Under the pieces are notes generated by a model. That model worked only from the letters and a program-made list of their open reading frames with translations, was not told the DNA's origin and searched no databases. A stretch of 64,000 nucleotides of DNA from assembly GCA_036365145.1 (NCBI GenBank), contig JAEOAD010000794.1, positions 1 to 64,000 of the forward strand. The letters are read 5' to 3'. Source of the stretch: Orientallactaga sibirica. Its lineage: Eukaryota > Chordata > Mammalia > Rodentia > Dipodidae. Made by a program: the position numbers and the translations under genes. How positions within the stretch are numbered: the stretch's first letter is position 1; every line of letters starts with the position of its first letter. Positions 52,461-64,000 of the stretch are shown in pieces.

Positions 52461-53101
52461 CTTTGCCTTTTAAATAAGATCCCAGGTGATGCTGCTGCCA
52501 GCCCCGGGGATCATTATGGTTTGTGCTGTAATACACAAAGGCTCCGAGCAGCTTTTGTTTGAAAACGAGGCCCTGGAGGCGGTGCTTCAGCCAGACAGGC
52601 GTGCTATTTTTTGCTTAGGCAGAGGCGGTGCTCTACCAAGCTACCTTTAGTGGGTGCTGACAGGTCTCTAAAGCCCAGAGTTTATGTTCTAGAAAGCGAG
52701 GTGGGGGGTGGAGGAAGGGGTTAGGAAAAGCTGGCAGAGGCGCAAGTGAAACCAGGACCAATCCGCTTCTCTGGGATGGGGGTGGGGGCGTCCTGGACAT
52801 CCCCACGCCGAGTCTGGTTTCCCAGGGTATCTCACGTGCCTACGGTCCGCAAGTCAATCAAGTTTTCTCGCCAGCTGGGATAGGGTTTAAAGGCGGCTGG
52901 GTGCCCAGCGCTCCCATGGTGCCGCGCGGCGGGCGGGTTTGGATTTTAAATCCCCGCGGCCAATCAGCGGCGCGCAGGTTCTTGTAACGTTCCCAGCGCC
53001 GCGTTTGAATTCCGGGAGGAGCGGAGCGGAGCTGAGCGCAGCCGAGCGGCGCAGAGCCTCCGCACCGAGCTCGCCACGTCCACGCAGCAGCTGTAGCAAG
53101 C
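52461..53101 (+). promoter_or_regulatory. PLK1: PLK1 promoter and 5' UTR (CpG-rich)
   Basis: Repeat-free sequence rises in GC towards the ATG, and the CpG-rich block continues through exon 1 into intron 1 (to about 53870). Visible sites are CCAAT at 52758-52762 and 52959-52963, an E-box CACGTG at 52833-52838, a GGGCGG Sp1-type box at 52931-52936, an A/T-rich box at 52944-52951 and a CDE/CHR-like pair near 53000. The transcription start is not marked by the sequence alone; I infer it lies between the CHR and the ATG. The layout matches what is known of the human PLK1 promoter. Confidence 0.85.
52995..53009 (+). promoter_or_regulatory. PLK1: CDE/CHR-like cell-cycle element of PLK1
   Basis: AGCGCCGCG followed by TTTGAA (CHR at 53004-53009) sits 93 bp upstream of the ATG. 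CDE/CHR pairs recruit the DREAM and MMB complexes and confine expression to G2/M. A CCAAT box about 40 bp upstream (52959-52963) is the usual NF-Y partner. The block is close to the human one as I remember it. Confidence 0.8.
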
Positions 53102-53512
53102 ATGAATACCGCGGCGACTGCAGGAAAGCTGGCCCGGGCCCCAGCCGACCCTGGGAAAGCCGGGGTCGCAGGCGTGCCGGCGCCCGGAGCCCCGGCGGCC
53201 GCCCCGCTGGCCTCCAAGGAGATCCCCGAGATCCTGGTGGATCCGCGCAGCCGGCGGCGCTACGTGCGCGGCCGCTTCCTGGGCAAGGGCGGCTTCGCCA
53301 AGTGCTTTGAGATTTCGGACGCAGACACCAAGGAGGTGTTCGCGGGCAAGATCGTGCCCAAGTCTCTGCTGCTCAAGCCGCACCAGAAGGAGAAGATGGC
53401 CATGGAGATTTCCATCCACCGCAGCCTCTCCCACCAGCACGTAGTAGGCTTCCACGGCTTTTTCGAGGACAGCGACTTCGTGTTCGTCGTTTTGGAGCTG
53501 TGCCGCCGGAGG
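53102..53512 (+). CDS. PLK1: PLK1 exon 1, residues 1-137
   Basis: PLK1 is the Ser/Thr kinase that drives mitotic entry, centrosome maturation, spindle assembly and cytokinesis. This exon begins [10 protein letters not shown] with A at -3 of the ATG, a good context. Residues 1-53 are the Ala/Pro-rich N-terminal extension. The kinase domain starts near 54, with the glycine loop GKGGFAKC at 61-68, the ATP-binding Lys83 (AGK) and the helix-C Glu102. The hinge LELC ends at 134. Numbering is one above human because LASKE replaces a one-residue shorter motif. It ends at Arg137 before GTAAGC at 53513, 411 bp, phase 0. The antisense ORF over this exon is a GC-driven shadow. Confidence 0.97.
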
Positions 53513-54203
53513 GTAAGCGGAGCGTCGCCGCTCGGGGCTTGCAGTAGCTGCCCGGGGCGTCGAGTGGAGGCACCCGCACCCCGAACTGCTGGGAGGGACT
53601 TCGCCCGAAAGAGGTGCCTTGCGCTTAGAGCTGCTGGAGAGGAGGGCTGCTGGGAACCCCAACTAGAATGTTACGGCTTGGGTGAGGGGTGGTTGGCACT
53701 CGGAGCTGCCGGGGAGGGCCTCGGGGTCAGGGGAGCCGGGGCCGGTTGCTGCTGGGAAGGTGGCTCCAGGACGCGACGTCTGTGGGTGGGACCAAGTGAC
53801 GGAGGTCCTAGTCCAAGAGCTGCTGCAGGGGCCTGAGTTAGGGTTACCGTGGACCCAGAGCTTCCGGCGTGGGGCTGTGTTCTCAAGGGGATGTTTGGAG
53901 CCACATCTCTGAGCTTCCGGGAGGGGAGGGATCTTTTGCTGGGAGGAAGCCACAGGAAGGAATCCAGCCCGAGAGGGTCTGAAATAGAGCCCTAGTAAGG
54001 CTGGGAGCTGATAGAAGTTTCTGTGAATAATGAAGACCTGTGTGTGGGGGGGAAAGGTCTGGAAAAGGAATGAGGGGAGGGCTTCAGGGAAGGACCAAAA
54101 CATGCCATCTCTGTATCTGAGGGTCCAGTCCTGGGGGCTGCCTGTACTTTAATCCACTCCTTGGGCCTCAGTACCTCCTTTACTCACCTGCTTTGATCCC
54201 CAG
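53513..54203 (+). other. PLK1: PLK1 intron 1
   Basis: The intron runs from GTAAGC to CCCCAG. It is GC-rich to about 53870 (the CpG-rich block continues in) and has no SINE. The first-exon frame stays open for about 108 further codons into this intron, which is a composition effect, not an extended exon. Confidence 0.9.
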
Positions 54204-54372
54204 TCTCTCCTGGAGCTGCACAAGAGGAGGAAAGCGCTGACCGACCCCGAGGCCCGCTACTACCTGCGACAAATCGTCCAGGGCTGTCAGTACTTGCACC
54301 AGAACCGGGTTATACACAGGGACCTCAAACTGGGCAACCTCTTCCTAAATGAGGATCTGGAAGTGAAAATAG
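54204..54372 (+). CDS. PLK1: PLK1 exon 2, residues 138-193 (catalytic loop)
   Basis: The exon encodes [10 protein letters not shown] through EDLEVKI plus the first base of Gly194. It carries the catalytic loop HRDLKLGN, with the proton-acceptor Asp177 and the metal-binding Asn182. AG is at 54202-54203 and the donor GTGAGG starts at 54373. Length 169 bp (56 codons plus 1). Confidence 0.96.
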
Positions 54373-57501
<3,129 letters not shown>

Positions 57502-57595
57502 GTATACCTTGCTAGTGGGCAAGCCACCTTTTGAGACATCTTGCCTAAAAGAGACCTATCTCCGCATCAAGAAGAATGAATACAGTATTCCCAAG
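57502..57595 (+). CDS. PLK1: PLK1 exon 4, residues 242-273
   Basis: The exon completes Met242 and encodes [10 protein letters not shown] through NEYSIPK (243-273), part of the kinase C-lobe (helices F-G). AG is at 57500-57501 and the donor GTGACT starts at 57596, a weaker donor than the others (GTGAC rather than GTRAG). Length 94 bp (1 plus 31 codons), phase 0 out. Confidence 0.96.
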
Positions 57596-58822
57596 GTGAC
57601 TAGCAGCATTTAATGTTTAAATTTATTTTATTTTCCGCCCCAAAGCTGTTTACTAAGCCCAGGTACATCCTTGGTCCTACCCTTAGTGTAGTCAGAAGGC
57701 TGGGGTAGGGTGACCGTGTGAAATTGTGTACAGAACATGAATGTGGAAGCATTTTTTTCCTAGGGACAGAGAGTGTTTAGACTCTTACTAAGGGTCAATT
57801 GGTAACATGTAAAGAGCAGGGAGAAAGGAGGAAGGAGTAGGCCTTCAGAAATGGGCCATCTTCATACAAGTGGACTGGTGCATATGGAGCAGATGGCCTG
57901 AACCGAGCTTCCCATCCATGCTCCAAGTTCAGTAGCAGTGACAAAATGGTGTCCGTGCATTTAAAGGAATAGCTTGTTTCTGGGAAAACCTGACATGTGG
58001 CCACTTTCTACTTTGGTGTCCTTGACTTGTATGAGGCAAAGAGCCCAGTGTGCCATAACAGATGGAGAAGACATGTCATGAAGAGTCAGTTCACTGTTAC
58101 AGGCAGGGAATGGTTCAAGTGGACTCCACTGCCTTGGATGGGTACTGGCTTTATCACTCACTGATGTGTATTCTGAGATGAGGTACTTCCCTCCTCCATG
58201 TCTCAGTCTCATCTGCAAGGAAAGAAACCCAATAGTCCACACTTGGGAGGCCGGGGCAGGAGGATTGCAAGTTCTAGGCCAGCCTCAGCTATAAAGAGCC
58301 TGTTTTAAATTGAATGAACAAAATAAATATGTACGTAAATAAAGCAAAAGTGATCCTTACCTCTTATGTGTTTTTGTGAGGGCCAGAGGAGTTAATGTAC
58401 AGGAAATACTTAAAATGTGTTCTTGACATTTACTGGTGCAGAGTTACTGCTGGGCTGTCACTGACTAACTAGCCTGTGGTAGGTTATATTCCATGAATTC
58501 ATCTTGGGCCTGCAAACTTGGTGATGCCTCCCCCAACCCCATTTAATGATATGTAATCAAAGGCCTTAGAAAGAAAGTCCAGTAATATCTAGGGTTAAAA
58601 ATAGGATTTAAATACAGGGCTTAGTATCTTAGGCCTGTGTTCTCAGTGCTGTAGTGAAAAATGTACAAGGACAAAGTCTGGGGAAAAATAGCCCCCTGTT
58701 ACTTAGTGCCAAGTGGAAGGAAAACTGGTTGTTCTTGCCACTTTGGTGATACTTGTCCTCTTAGCTGCATGTTGTGTGGGTCCTGTTCCTGTCATGCTCA
58801 AGCCTCTCCCTCTGTGCTCCAG
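57596..58822 (+). other. PLK1: PLK1 intron 4, mostly single-copy
   Basis: There are no young SINEs. A diverged B1-related piece lies at about 58235-58310. The ORF at 58661-59197 (+) reads from this intron through exon 5 into intron 5 and is not a real exon extension. The acceptor is CTCCAG, ending at 58822. Confidence 0.8.
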
Positions 58823-59042
58823 CATGTCAACCCGGTGGCCGCCTCCCTCATCCAGAAGATGCTGCAGACCGACCCCAATGCCCGCCCCACCATTCACGAA
58901 CTGCTTAATGATGAGTTCTTCACTTCCGGCTACATCCCTGCCAGGCTCCCCATCACCTGCCTCACCATAGCCCCACGGTTTTCAATCGCTCCCAGCAGCC
59001 TGGACTCCAGCAGCAGGAAGCCTCTCACCATCCTCAATAAAG
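58823..59042 (+). CDS. PLK1: PLK1 exon 5, residues 274-346, end of kinase domain
   Basis: The exon encodes [10 protein letters not shown] through KPLTILNK (274-346) plus the first base of Gly347. It completes the kinase domain (to about residue 306, [11 protein letters not shown]) and enters the interdomain linker with the destruction box RKPL (338-341), which APC/C reads at mitotic exit. AG is at 58821-58822 and GTAAAG starts at 59043. Length 220 bp. Differences from human (for example [11 protein letters not shown]) are conservative. The polo-box domain, roughly residues 370-600 in the family, is not in the window. Confidence 0.96.
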
Positions 59043-61984
59043 GTAAAGGATGGTGCTGCAGACCACAAAGAGCCAGGCTTGAGGGGAGCATGTGGGACAG
59101 GCCCCTCTTCTTGAGTGTTGTTTGGCCCTGTCAAGAAAGACAGACCTTATCATGGTTGATTCAACCCACTACGCCCAGGAGAATATGCCAAACCTAGAAA
59201 TTTCTTTTTGATCACTATAAAAAGTACTTGACATCCCTCTTGCAGGGTATATTGAAAACCTATGAAAACTTTCAAATACACAGCCCATAATGCACTGTTC
59301 CCCTCCTTCATGTATTTCTTTTTGATTTTTCAAGGTAGGGTCTCACTCTTGCCCAGAGTGACCTAGAACTCACTCTTTAGTCCCAGGCTGACCTCAAATT
59401 CACAATGATCCTACCTTTGCTCAAGTGCTGGGGATTAAAGGCATGAGTACTATGCCTCCCCCACCCCCCCCCACTTTTGAAATAGAGTCTCATGTATCCA
59501 TTTTAGCCAAGGAGACTGGAGCTTCTGATCCTCCTGCCTCCACCTCCCAAATAATAGGATTATAGGTGTGCACTACCGTGCCTGGTGAATGCCATGTTGG
59601 GATTTAACCCAGGGCTTTTTGTTAGCTAGTCTCTCTCTTTCTCTCTCTTTTTTAAATTCTTTTTTTTCTCTCCTCTTTCTCTCTCTCTCTAATTCTTTTT
59701 TTCTCTCTTCTTTCTCACGCTCTTTTTTTTTTTTTTTTCTAGGTAAGGTCTCACTTTAGCCCATGCTGACCTGGAATTCACTATGTAGTCTCAGGCTGGC
59801 CTGGAACTCATAGCTGAAATTCACTATGTAGTCTCAGGGTGGCCTCAAACTCACAGCAATCTTCCTACCTCTGTCTCTCAGTGCTGGGATTAAAGGTGTG
59901 CACCACCACCTCCAGCTTCTGTCATGTGGTGCAGGTCATGCCCAGGACACACTAATACTGAGGTGATTTTTTTTTTCTCCTTTTCTGGCTCCTATATCTT
60001 ATTAATTGGGATTCTTCAATAATGAAGAGCTACCATTTCTTTCCCATTTATTTATTTTGTTAATCATATTAGTAATGGGCTCTTGGATTTTTATCATTCA
60101 TACTATTGTTTTAATATTTTATTTTATTTTATTTATTTTTGGAGAGAGACACAGAGAGAGACAGACAGGGAAAGGGAGACAGATAGAGATGGGCGTGCCA
60201 GCAGTCTCTCAGCTGCTGTGAACGAAATCCAGATGTGTGCGCCCCCTTGTGGTCAAGTGCGGCATTGCACCCTTGTGTCACTTTGTGTGTGGCTAAATGT
60301 GGAACCTGGAGATTGGAAACAGGTTCTTCGGCTTAGCAGGCAGGCGCCTTAACCGCTAAGCCATCTCTCCAGCCCTGTTTTAATATTTTACTTATTTATT
60401 TTAGAAAGAGAGAGAGAATGGGCATGCCAGGGCCTCTAACCACTTCAGTTGAATTCTAGATTCATGTACCACCTTGTGCATCTGGCTTATGTGGATTCTG
60501 GGGAGTTGAACTTGGGTCCATAGGCTTTGCAGGCAAGTGCCTTAACAGATAAGCCATCTCTCAAGCCCCTAATACTATTTTAAGAATTAGTTTTGGCCGA
60601 ATGTGGTAGCGCAGGCTTTTAATCCCAGTACTTGGGAGGCAGAGGTAGTAGGATGGCCATGAGTTCGAGGCCACCCTGAGACTACATAGTGAATTTCAGG
60701 TCAGCCTAGGCTAGAGTGAAAACCTCGAAAAACCAAAAAAAAATTTTTTTTTCTTTTTCTATATTTAATTAATTTACTAGAGAGATAAAGAGGCAGATAG
60801 AGAATGGGCATGCCAGGGCCTCTAGCCACCGCAAACAAACTCCAGACTCATGCACCATTTTGTGCATTTGACTTTATGTGGGTACTGGGGACTTGAAAAT
60901 GGGGCCTTTGGCTTTGCTGGAAAGGGCTTTAACTGCTAAGCCATCTCTCTGGCCTATAGGTTTTTTGTTTGTTTTGTTGTGGTTTTTCAAGGTAGGGTCT
61001 TACTCTAGTCCAGGCTGGCCTGGAACTCCCAGCATCCACCTACCTCTGCTTCCCAAGTGCAGGAATTAAAGGCATGTGTCACCACGCCTGGCTGGCTTAG
61101 TTTTTAAGCTTACCCAAAGGTAGAATTATGTGATGAATCCCCATGTATTCTAGTAATGATTAGCATTTGGACAGGCCTTTTTTTTTTTTTTTTAATTTTT
61201 AAATTTATTTTTATTTATCTTATTTGAGAGAGAAAGAAAGAGGCAGATATAGAATGGGTATACCAGGGCCTTCAGCCACTGCAAATGAACTCCAGGTGCA
61301 TGTACCCCCTTGTGCATCTGGCTGATGTAGGTCCTGGGGAATTCAACCTGGATCCTTTGGCTTTGCAGGCAAACGCCTTAACCACTAAGCCATCTCTCAC
61401 CAGCCCAGGCTCATTTTTTTTCTTTTATGTAGAGAGACACGGGGGGGGGGGGGGAGAGGAAAGAGAAAGACAGATAAAGATGGGTGCGCCAGCAGCCTCT
61501 CAGCTGCTGTGAACGAAATCCAGTTGTGTGCGCCGCCTCGTGGTCAAGTGCGGCATTGCACCCTTGCATCACTTTGCATCTGGCTAAATGTGGGACCTGG
61601 AGATTGGAAACGGCGTTCTTAGGCTTAGGAGGCAGGCGCTTTAACTGCTAAACCATCTCTCCAGCCCAGGCTCATTTAAAATTTTTTTTCCTCCCTCTTT
61701 TTAAAAATCTTTTATTTTTATTTATTTATTAGAGACAGAGTGAAGGAGAGAGAGGGAGAGACAGAGGGGGAAAGAGAGAGTGAGTGAGAGGCATGCCAGG
61801 GCCTCTAGCCACTGCAAACGAACTCCAGATGCATACGCCACCTTGTGCATCTGGCTTACATGGGACCTGAATTGAACTGGAGTCCTTAGGCTTCTCAGGC
61901 ATGCACCTTAACCGCTAAGCCATCTCTCCAGCCCAGGCTCATTTTTATATCTTAGTATACTATCTTTTTTTGCTAGTTTTTTTT
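59043..61984 (+). repeat. PLK1: PLK1 intron 5, SINE-rich part
   Basis: Single-copy 59043-59315 is followed by antisense B1-like 59325-59450, old B1-related 59480-59590 and TC-rich tracts to 59735. Antisense B1-like 59736-59920 has a partly repeated 3' segment. Then come single-copy to 60110, antisense long B2-like 60115-60377, antisense B2-like 60385-60570, sense B1-like 60595-60740, antisense B2-like 60755-60955 and antisense B1-like 60975-61095. Antisense B2-like 61190-61406, long B2-like 61420-61667 and B2-like 61690-61934 finish the block, with AGGCTCATTT at 61407, 61668 and 61935. No polo-box exon was found. Confidence 0.8.
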
Positions 61985-62335
61985 TTTTAAGGGTTTAGAG
62001 ATACTTTATTAAAGAGAAAGAGGAAGAAGTAGAGAGCTACCACCATGAGGGAGGCAAGAAGGGGTAAAGCCCACTCTGTGACCCAAATTGGGGTTATAGA
62101 TTCTAAATGGGGGTTGAACTAACCAGCCACGGACAAGTTTTGGGGCTGAGCTTAACCATTAACAGTGTCAGGATCAGATTTAAACCTTCCCAGAATGCTC
62201 CTTTCTAGGGAGCAGGTCTAGGGAACTCCTGTAGGCAAGCGATAAGGAGAAGCTGGATTCTTCTCTGATCTAGCGAAGTGGAGACTGCAAGGATAGGCCC
62301 AAAGACATCTCTGCATTTGTTGCTAGAGTTTTAAA
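61985..62335 (-). repeat. PLK1: LTR-like fragment in PLK1 intron 5
   Basis: Read on the minus strand this piece has an AATAAA (reverse complement at 62005-62010) near its end, a GC-balanced body and no ORF. That is compatible with a solitary LTR of an endogenous retrovirus. I found no terminal repeats or target duplication, so it is only a suggestion; another unassigned interspersed repeat is equally possible. Confidence 0.3.
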
Positions 62336-62339
62336 ATCA

Positions 62340-62590
62340 GATTTCAGGGCTGGAGAGATGGCTTAGCGGTTAAGGCGCCTGCCTCCTAAGCCTAAAGAAC
62401 GCTGGTTCCAATCTCCAGGTCCCACGTTTAGCCAGATGCAAAGTGAGGCAAGGGCGCAACACTGCATTTGACCACAAGGGGGCGCATGCATCTGGCGTTC
62501 GTTCACAGGGGCTGAGAGACTCCTGGGACACCCATTCTTTATCTGTCTTCCTCTCCCTCTCTGTCTCTGTCTCTCTCTGAAAAAAAAAAA

Positions 62591-62631
<41 letters not shown>

Positions 62632-64000
62632 ATATATATATATTCAAATATCTTACTTTCCACAGCATAGTAGTGTTTTTATTGAAAATTTATACTGGGG
62701 GCTGGGGAGTTGGCTCAGTGATTAAAGATGCTTGCTTGTAAAGCCTGTCAGCCCTAGTTCTATATCCCAAGCCACCCATATAAAGGCCAGTGAGTGAGTG
62801 TTTGCAGCAGCAAGAAACCCTAGTTTTTCCATACACATACACATATAAAGATTTTAAAAATATATTTTAAAAACTCAAAACTTATTTTGAGGCTGGGAAA
62901 ATGGCTCAGTATTTAAAGGCACTTGCATGCAAAACCTTCCTGTCTGGGTTCGATTCTTCAGTAACTCATGCAAAGCCAAATGTGAAAGTGGCACAAGTAA
63001 ACAACTGAAAGATTTTTATTAGGGGCTAGAGAGATTGCTCATTGGTTAAGGCACTTGTCTGCAGTGCTTCACAATCCAAGTTCAATTCCCCAGTATTCAC
63101 ATAATGCCAGATTCTCAAAGTGGAGTTCATTTGAATTGGCTAGAGGCTCTGGTGTGTCCGTTTTCTCTCTTCTTGCAAACAAACAATATGTGTGTGTGTG
63201 TGCGTGTGTGTGTGTATTTTTTTTTTTTTTAAAGAGAGGGAGAAAGAGGCAGAGAGAAAGAATGGGTGTGCCTGGGCCTTTTAGCCACTGGGAACGAACT
63301 CCAAATGTGTGCACTCCCTTGTGCACATGTGCGACATTACACCCTTGTGTCACTTTTGTTTCTGGCTATATGTGGGACCTGGAGATTCTAACAAGTGTTC
63401 TTAGGCTTTGCAGTAAGTGCCTTAACCATTAAGCCATTTCTCCAGCTCCCCCATTTTTTTTTTTAAAGATTCTTTTAAAGAGTTTTTTTTAGCTGGGTGT
63501 GGTGGCACACACCTTTATTCCCAGCACTGGGGAGGCAGAGGTAGGAGGATCGCTGTGAGTTCAAGGCCATCTTGAGACTACATAGTGACTTCCAGGTCAG
63601 CCTGAGCTAGAGGGAGAACCTACCTTCAAAAACAAAAACAAAAAAAAATTTTTTGAGGTAAGCCCAACAGACTGTCTTCAGTGTTTTTTTTTTTTTTTTT
63701 TTTTTTTTTGGGGCGGGGGTAGGGGAGGCAGGTTTCAGGTAGGGTCTTGTTCTGGCCCAGGCTGACCTGGAATTCACTAGTCACAGGGTGGCCTGGAATT
63801 TATGGTGATCCTCCTACCTCTGCCTTCCAAGTGCTGGGATTAAAAGCATGCACCATCACACCTGGGTTCTTTTTTAAAAAATATTTTATTTATTTATTTG
63901 AGAGAGTGAGAAAGAGGCAGATAGAGAGAATGGGTGTACCAGGGCCTCTAGCCACTGCAAACAAACTCCAGATGCATGTGCCACCTTGTGTATCTGGCTT
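62340..64000. repeat. PLK1: PLK1 intron 5 end: SINEs and microsatellites
   Basis: A sense long B2-like SINE (62347-62580) runs into (TG)n/(TA)n at 62593-62645. Sense B2-like copies, increasingly degenerate, lie at 62700-62860, 62890-63000 and 63020-63180. (TG)n lies at 63189-63217 and an antisense long B2-like copy at 63225-63448. Sense B1-like 63490-63645, antisense B1-like 63690-63866 and an antisense B2-like copy cut by the window end (from 63880) complete it. A spliced PLK1 exon is not visible. Confidence 0.75.

Noticed and set aside
52964..53662. 232-codon minus-strand ORF over the PLK1 promoter and first exon
   Set aside because: It mirrors the GC-rich, Ala/Arg-rich PLK1 exon 1 and CpG-rich DNA. 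No domain or splice structure supports it; long chance frames are normal in such composition.
53513..53836. Extension of PLK1 exon 1 into intron 1 as an open frame
   Set aside because: A good GTAAGC donor follows Arg137 and the downstream exon continues the kinase domain exactly. The open frame is due to few stops in GC-rich DNA.
58661..59197. 178-codon plus-strand ORF around PLK1 exon 5
   Set aside because: Only the 58823-59042 part matches PLK1. The flanks are intron with clear AG and GT borders.

Overview
The window is mammalian nuclear DNA, almost certainly from a rodent. Two split protein-coding genes lie on the + strand inside very dense retrotransposon sequence. The commonest repeats are a 7SL-derived SINE resembling rodent B1 and a tRNA-derived SINE resembling rodent B2. 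Both differ from the mouse/rat consensus I remember, which points to a non-murid rodent. A dipodid such as the jerboa Jaculus is my guess, on SINE style only. L1 fragments, old MIR-like SINEs, microsatellites and a few LTR-like pieces make up most of the rest.

Layout. 1-29,095 is the 3' part of DCTN5 (dynactin p25). Coding exons lie at 6192-6310, 11205-11316, 21133-21235 (with a duplicate at 24732-24834) and 28234-28331, followed by the 3' UTR with a poly(A) signal at 29075. Exons for roughly the first 39 residues lie left of the window. 29,100-52,450 is intergenic: L1 3' pieces, nested SINEs, some unassigned single-copy sequence and a 754-bp tandem duplication. 52,460-53,101 is a CpG-rich promoter with CCAAT, E-box and CDE/CHR-like cell-cycle sites. 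53,102-59,042 holds the first five coding exons of PLK1 (polo-like kinase 1), covering the N-terminal extension, the whole kinase domain and the destruction-box linker. The window ends in intron 5, so the polo-box exons are to the right. DCTN5 and PLK1 are also same-strand neighbours on human 16p12.2, so the order is conserved.

The most notable feature is a nearly perfect tandem duplication of about 3.6 kb (19,273-22,867 and 22,868-about 26,464) inside DCTN5. It carries an intact coding exon with both splice sites, and a U4 snRNA pseudogene. Using either exon copy alone gives the normal protein. Splicing both in series shifts the frame and stops at 24770-24772. It is either a recent structural change or a false duplication in the assembly.

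Other structures worth a look are sites where retroelements appear to have inserted one after another (clearest in PLK1 intron 3, where one target word occurs five times), a probable 5'-inverted L1 at 2880-4190, and the 754-bp duplication at 45,837-47,359. I found no CRISPR array, operon, prokaryotic system or intact transposase. Functional genes: DCTN5 acts in the pointed-end complex of dynactin, the dynein adaptor. PLK1 is the mitotic Ser/Thr kinase. They share a neighbourhood, not a pathway that the sequence itself shows.
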